Source: Gammaproteobacteria bacterium TMED92
GTDB taxonomy: Bacteria; Pseudomonadota; Gammaproteobacteria; Pseudomonadales; Azotimanducaceae
DNA: 8,011 bases
Assembly (NCBI GenBank): GCA_002170355.2
Contig: NHET02000052.1
Span: 4,912 to 12,922, forward strand
Reading direction: 5' to 3'
The notes under the pieces are model-generated. The model saw only the letters and a list, made by a program, of their open reading frames with translations. It had not been told where the DNA came from and did not search any database. A program made the position numbers and the translations under genes. Positions 6,105 through 8,011 of this stretch are shown here, in pieces. Position 1 is the first letter of the stretch. Each line of letters starts with the position of its first letter.

Positions 6105-6967
6105 CGAAATACAAAGAAACCGTGGTTTATAGCCAGAGCACCATCTGCGTTGGTAACAGCAAAGCTGACCAAGTGAGTGCCATCATCCTGTTGGTAAACA
6201 GCGCTGGTGTTCAACTCAAGTATTGAGGGCATTAACACCATCGCGGCAAAACGCCCGCCGGTTCGCACCACCCGTTGCGAGTCGCCGGCAACCAATCGAT
6301 TGGTCAATTCAGTAACCGCAAGCGCCATAGTGGCAGTGCCGTGCAGGATGATGTCTGGTAAGCCCGCATTTTGTGCGAACTGTCGATCGGTATGAATGGG
6401 GTTCCAAATACGCGCGCATTCGGTGTATCTGTGCGCCGAACCTGCGGCCACCGCAATGCGGGTGCTTGTCCCATCGAGCGGTTGCGTAGCCGGCAACGCC
6501 GGCTGTTCGGTAATTGGCGGGGTCGCGCCGATTACCGGCACACCTCGGTAAATTCCGAACTGATAGGTTTGGCAAACCAACTGCTCAACGTCGTCGATGG
6601 TATCGAGTCGCAGGGTATAACCGGCACCAGGCTTTATCTGTTCGATTGCAATCAATGTGGCCCTTGTGCGTAACCTAGTCCCTGCTTTGATCGGTCTGAG
6701 TAAGTGCAGATCGTGGGCCGCGTGAACCCCTCGGGCGCTTTCCGCGTCACTTAAGTTTTCACCCAGCAGTGCGCGAGTTGCGAGGATAGCTGGCCACTCT
6801 AGACAGACCGGAAAGATTGGGTGAGCGTGAACTGCTCCGGCCGTCGTGTCCATGTAGGCGGGATTAAGGTCGTTTAGGCCCGCTGCGTAAGCCATTAACC
6901 AACGAGCGTCGACGATGTGCTCAAAATAATCCGTTGAACGCCCTATGTTCACGGTATCTAAGGGCAT
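6101..6967 (-). CDS. MaoC-like double-hotdog protein, putative acyl-CoA/thioester (de)hydratase
   Basis: The 288-residue cytoplasmic protein contains two hotdog halves joined by a Pro/Thr-rich linker near 145-168. The C-terminal half carries a MaoC/hydratase-2 type segment, ECARIWNPIHTDRQFAQNAGLPDIILHGTATMALA (183-217). The N-terminal half has a degenerate copy, YAAGLNDLNPAYMDT (27-41), followed by HAHPIFPVCLEWP. The usual motif is G-D-x-N-P-x-H, where Asp and His are catalytic. Here the N-half has Asp33 but Tyr38 for His, and the C-half has His192 but Ile187 for Asp. Hydration or dehydration of an acyl thioester is the family role, but activity is uncertain because of this. It is the first gene of a three-gene operon, with an excellent ribosome binding site (GGAGGA, 8 bases before ATG), and is divergent from the methyltransferase gene. 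Confidence 0.85.
   Translation of the reverse strand: MPLDTVNIGRSTDYFEHIVDARWLMAYAAGLNDLNPAYMDTTAGAVHAHPIFPVCLEWPAILATRALLGENLSDAESARGVHAAHDLHLLRPIKAGTRLRTRATLIAIEQIKPGAGYTLRLDTIDDVEQLVCQTYQFGIYRGVPVIGATPPITEQPALPATQPLDGTSTRIAVAAGSAHRYTECARIWNPIHTDRQFAQNAGLPDIILHGTATMALAVTELTNRLVAGDSQRVVRTGGRFAAMVLMPSILELNTSAVYQQDDGTHLVSFAVTNADGALAINHGFFVFR
6488..6504. repeat. Short perfect GC hairpin inside the MaoC-like gene
   Basis: AGCCGGC, a 3-base loop AAC, and GCCGGCT form a perfect 7-bp stem. It falls in the coding region of the linker between the two hotdog halves (Pro-Ala-Leu-Pro-Ala in the protein). It may be an RNA structure in the operon transcript or a chance product of Pro/Ala codons. Confidence 0.4.
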
Positions 6968-6975
6968 AGCAGATC

Positions 6976-6981
6976 TCCTCC
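6976..6981 (-). promoter_or_regulatory. Strong Shine-Dalgarno of the MaoC-like gene
   Basis: On the minus strand this reads GGAGGA, 8 bases before the ATG at 6967. It fixes the start of the first gene in the operon and suggests efficient translation, whereas the second gene has no recognisable site of its own and relies on the ATGA overlap. Confidence 0.7.
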
Positions 6982-6993
6982 AATTATGCCGCT

Positions 6994-7022
6994 AGTTTAG
7001 CCGTTGGTCGGAAAGATGTTGA
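6994..7022 (-). promoter_or_regulatory. Weak candidate promoter of the three-gene minus-strand operon
   Basis: On the minus strand TCAACA (7022-7017) and TAAACT (6999-6994) are separated by 17 bases, each matching four of six sigma-70 consensus positions. A start near 6987 would give a roughly 20-base leader containing the strong ribosome binding site. It lies in the 106-base divergent region shared with the methyltransferase gene, for which no good promoter is visible. Confidence 0.25.
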
Positions 7023-7073
7023 AATTCTTTGATGCTGCGGGATTGCTCCAAGGTTTTGGCCGGGGATGAAAGT

Positions 7074-8011
7074 ATGCAATGGGCGTGGTTTGAGAAATAT
7101 ATTCGTATTGGGCAACTCGCAGTCACCGCTGCGAACGGTGAACAGCGACAATTTGGGGTTGGCGGGCCGAGCGCTGGTATTGAGTTTCTGGAGCCCGGGT
7201 GTATGTCGCGGATTTTGCGCAACCCTCAACTCAATCTGGGCGAGACTTATGTAAACGGTGAGTGGCGCCCAGACTCAAGCAGCGATCTCTACTCCATACT
7301 GCGAGTGCTTCGACTTAATTTCGCGGCGCCTCTAGCGCCCGGCGGTTTGTCGTGGCCTATGCGGATGGGTCGTAGGATGTTGGGGTCATGGAATTCTATT
7401 GCTGCAAGTCAGCGCAACATAGCTCACCACTACGACATGGACGAAGCACTATTTAGAGCCTGCTTAGACAGGGACATGCATTATTCCTGCGCCTATTTCG
7501 AACCGGGTCATCACGACTTAGAGGTCGCGCAGCAACGTAAGTGCGAGCACATTGCGCGCAAGTTGTGCCTCAAACCCGGTCAGCGAGTGCTGGACATTGG
7601 TTGCGGCTGGGGCAGCTTGGCGCTTTATCTTGCCGAGCAATATCGAGTCACGGTCACCGGGTTGACGTTGTCCGTTGAACAGTTGCGGATCGCCAAGCAA
7701 CGCGCTGTGGACCTTGGTTTACAGGATCAAGTGGATTTTCGGCTACAAGATTATCGACAGCACAGTGGTCACTATGACCGCGTTGTATCGGTAGGAATGT
7801 TCGAGCATGTTGGCCACAGGGGATATCGAGACTTCTTTCGTGCCATTCACTCCTGGTTGGTCGAAGATGGCATCGCGCTTGTGCACACCATTGCCAACCA
7901 GCGACCTGCTGGCACGGTGAATCCGTGGATCCGTCGGCATATTTTTCCCGGTGGCCACATACCGTCCATGGGTCAGGTTATTCCCGCCATAGAGGCTTCA
8001 GGCTTGCTGGT
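7074..8011 (+). CDS. cfa: Cyclopropane-fatty-acyl-phospholipid synthase-type methyltransferase, 3' truncated by window
   Basis: 312 complete codons are present and the frame runs off the right edge. The enzyme type transfers a methylene carbon from S-adenosylmethionine to double bonds of membrane phospholipid acyl chains. An N-terminal domain (about 1-110, IRIGQLAVTAANGEQRQFG...) precedes HYDMDEALFRACLDRDMHYSCAYFEPG, then SAM motif I VLDIGCGWGSLALYLAE (172-188), VTGLTLSVEQL, and SVGMFEHVGHRGY. Residues matching the bicarbonate-binding site known in E. coli Cfa are visible: Cys139 in YSCAYF, Glu244 in GMFEHVG, His271 and Ile273 in HTIANQ, with PWIRRHIFPGGHIPS after them. Start choice is uncertain: ATG 7074 leads directly into the conserved domain with a weak GGGG 8 bases upstream, while ATG 7032 would add 14 residues; the frame closes at a TGA at 7020. 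Some family members make methyl-branched or other modified lipids instead. Confidence 0.88.
   Translation, partial: MQWAWFEKYIRIGQLAVTAANGEQRQFGVGGPSAGIEFLEPGCMSRILRNPQLNLGETYVNGEWRPDSSSDLYSILRVLRLNFAAPLAPGGLSWPMRMGRRMLGSWNSIAASQRNIAHHYDMDEALFRACLDRDMHYSCAYFEPGHHDLEVAQQRKCEHIARKLCLKPGQRVLDIGCGWGSLALYLAEQYRVTVTGLTLSVEQLRIAKQRAVDLGLQDQVDFRLQDYRQHSGHYDRVVSVGMFEHVGHRGYRDFFRAIHSWLVEDGIALVHTIANQRPAGTVNPWIRRHIFPGGHIPSMGQVIPAIEASGLL

Noticed and set aside
7066..7254. 62-codon plus-strand frame starting at ATG 7066
   Set aside because: It is out of frame with the methyltransferase, whose conserved N-terminal domain occupies the same bases.

Overview
The window looks like chromosomal sequence from a Gram-negative proteobacterium, most likely a gammaproteobacterium with moderate G+C. 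The assignment is inferred from the gene families (a periplasmic ModA with a signal peptide, a lipoprotein with a lipobox, an MHS-family symporter, a cyclopropane-fatty-acid-synthase-type enzyme, acyl-CoA enzymes) and from the Shine-Dalgarno starts. No rRNA, tRNA, transposase, CRISPR array or phage gene is visible. Coding density is high: nine genes are supported and no gene-free stretch exceeds about 135 bp.

Layout from left to right: (1) the C-terminal part of an enoyl-CoA hydratase/isomerase on +, entering from the left edge; (2) on -, a 131-residue protein of unknown family followed 99 bp later by modA, the molybdate-binding protein, which converges on the hydratase with overlapping stop codons; (3) on +, a small XRE-type regulator transcribed divergently from the unknown gene, then an MHS-type major facilitator transporter; (4) on -, a tight three-gene operon read from right to left: a MaoC-like double-hotdog protein, a secreted lipoprotein of the beta-lactamase/EstB/NylB serine-hydrolase fold, and an amidase-signature hydrolase. 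The first two overlap as ATGA and the last two are 9 bp apart; (5) on +, divergent from that operon, a cyclopropane-fatty-acyl-phospholipid-synthase-type methyltransferase running off the right edge.

The most interesting part is the 3.5 kb minus-strand operon. It joins an SxxK serine hydrolase, an amidase with a complete Lys-Ser-Ser triad and a hydratase-like acyl-CoA enzyme. The first two have the same folds as the classical nylon-oligomer hydrolases (NylB and NylA), so a pathway opening an amide, lactam or ester and then processing an acyl-CoA is a reasonable but unproven reading. The MaoC-like protein is odd in its own right: each hotdog half keeps only one of the two catalytic residues of the hydratase-2 motif. 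The regulator region at about 1.6-1.73 kb holds an inverted repeat next to the likely ribosome binding site, a candidate autoregulatory element.
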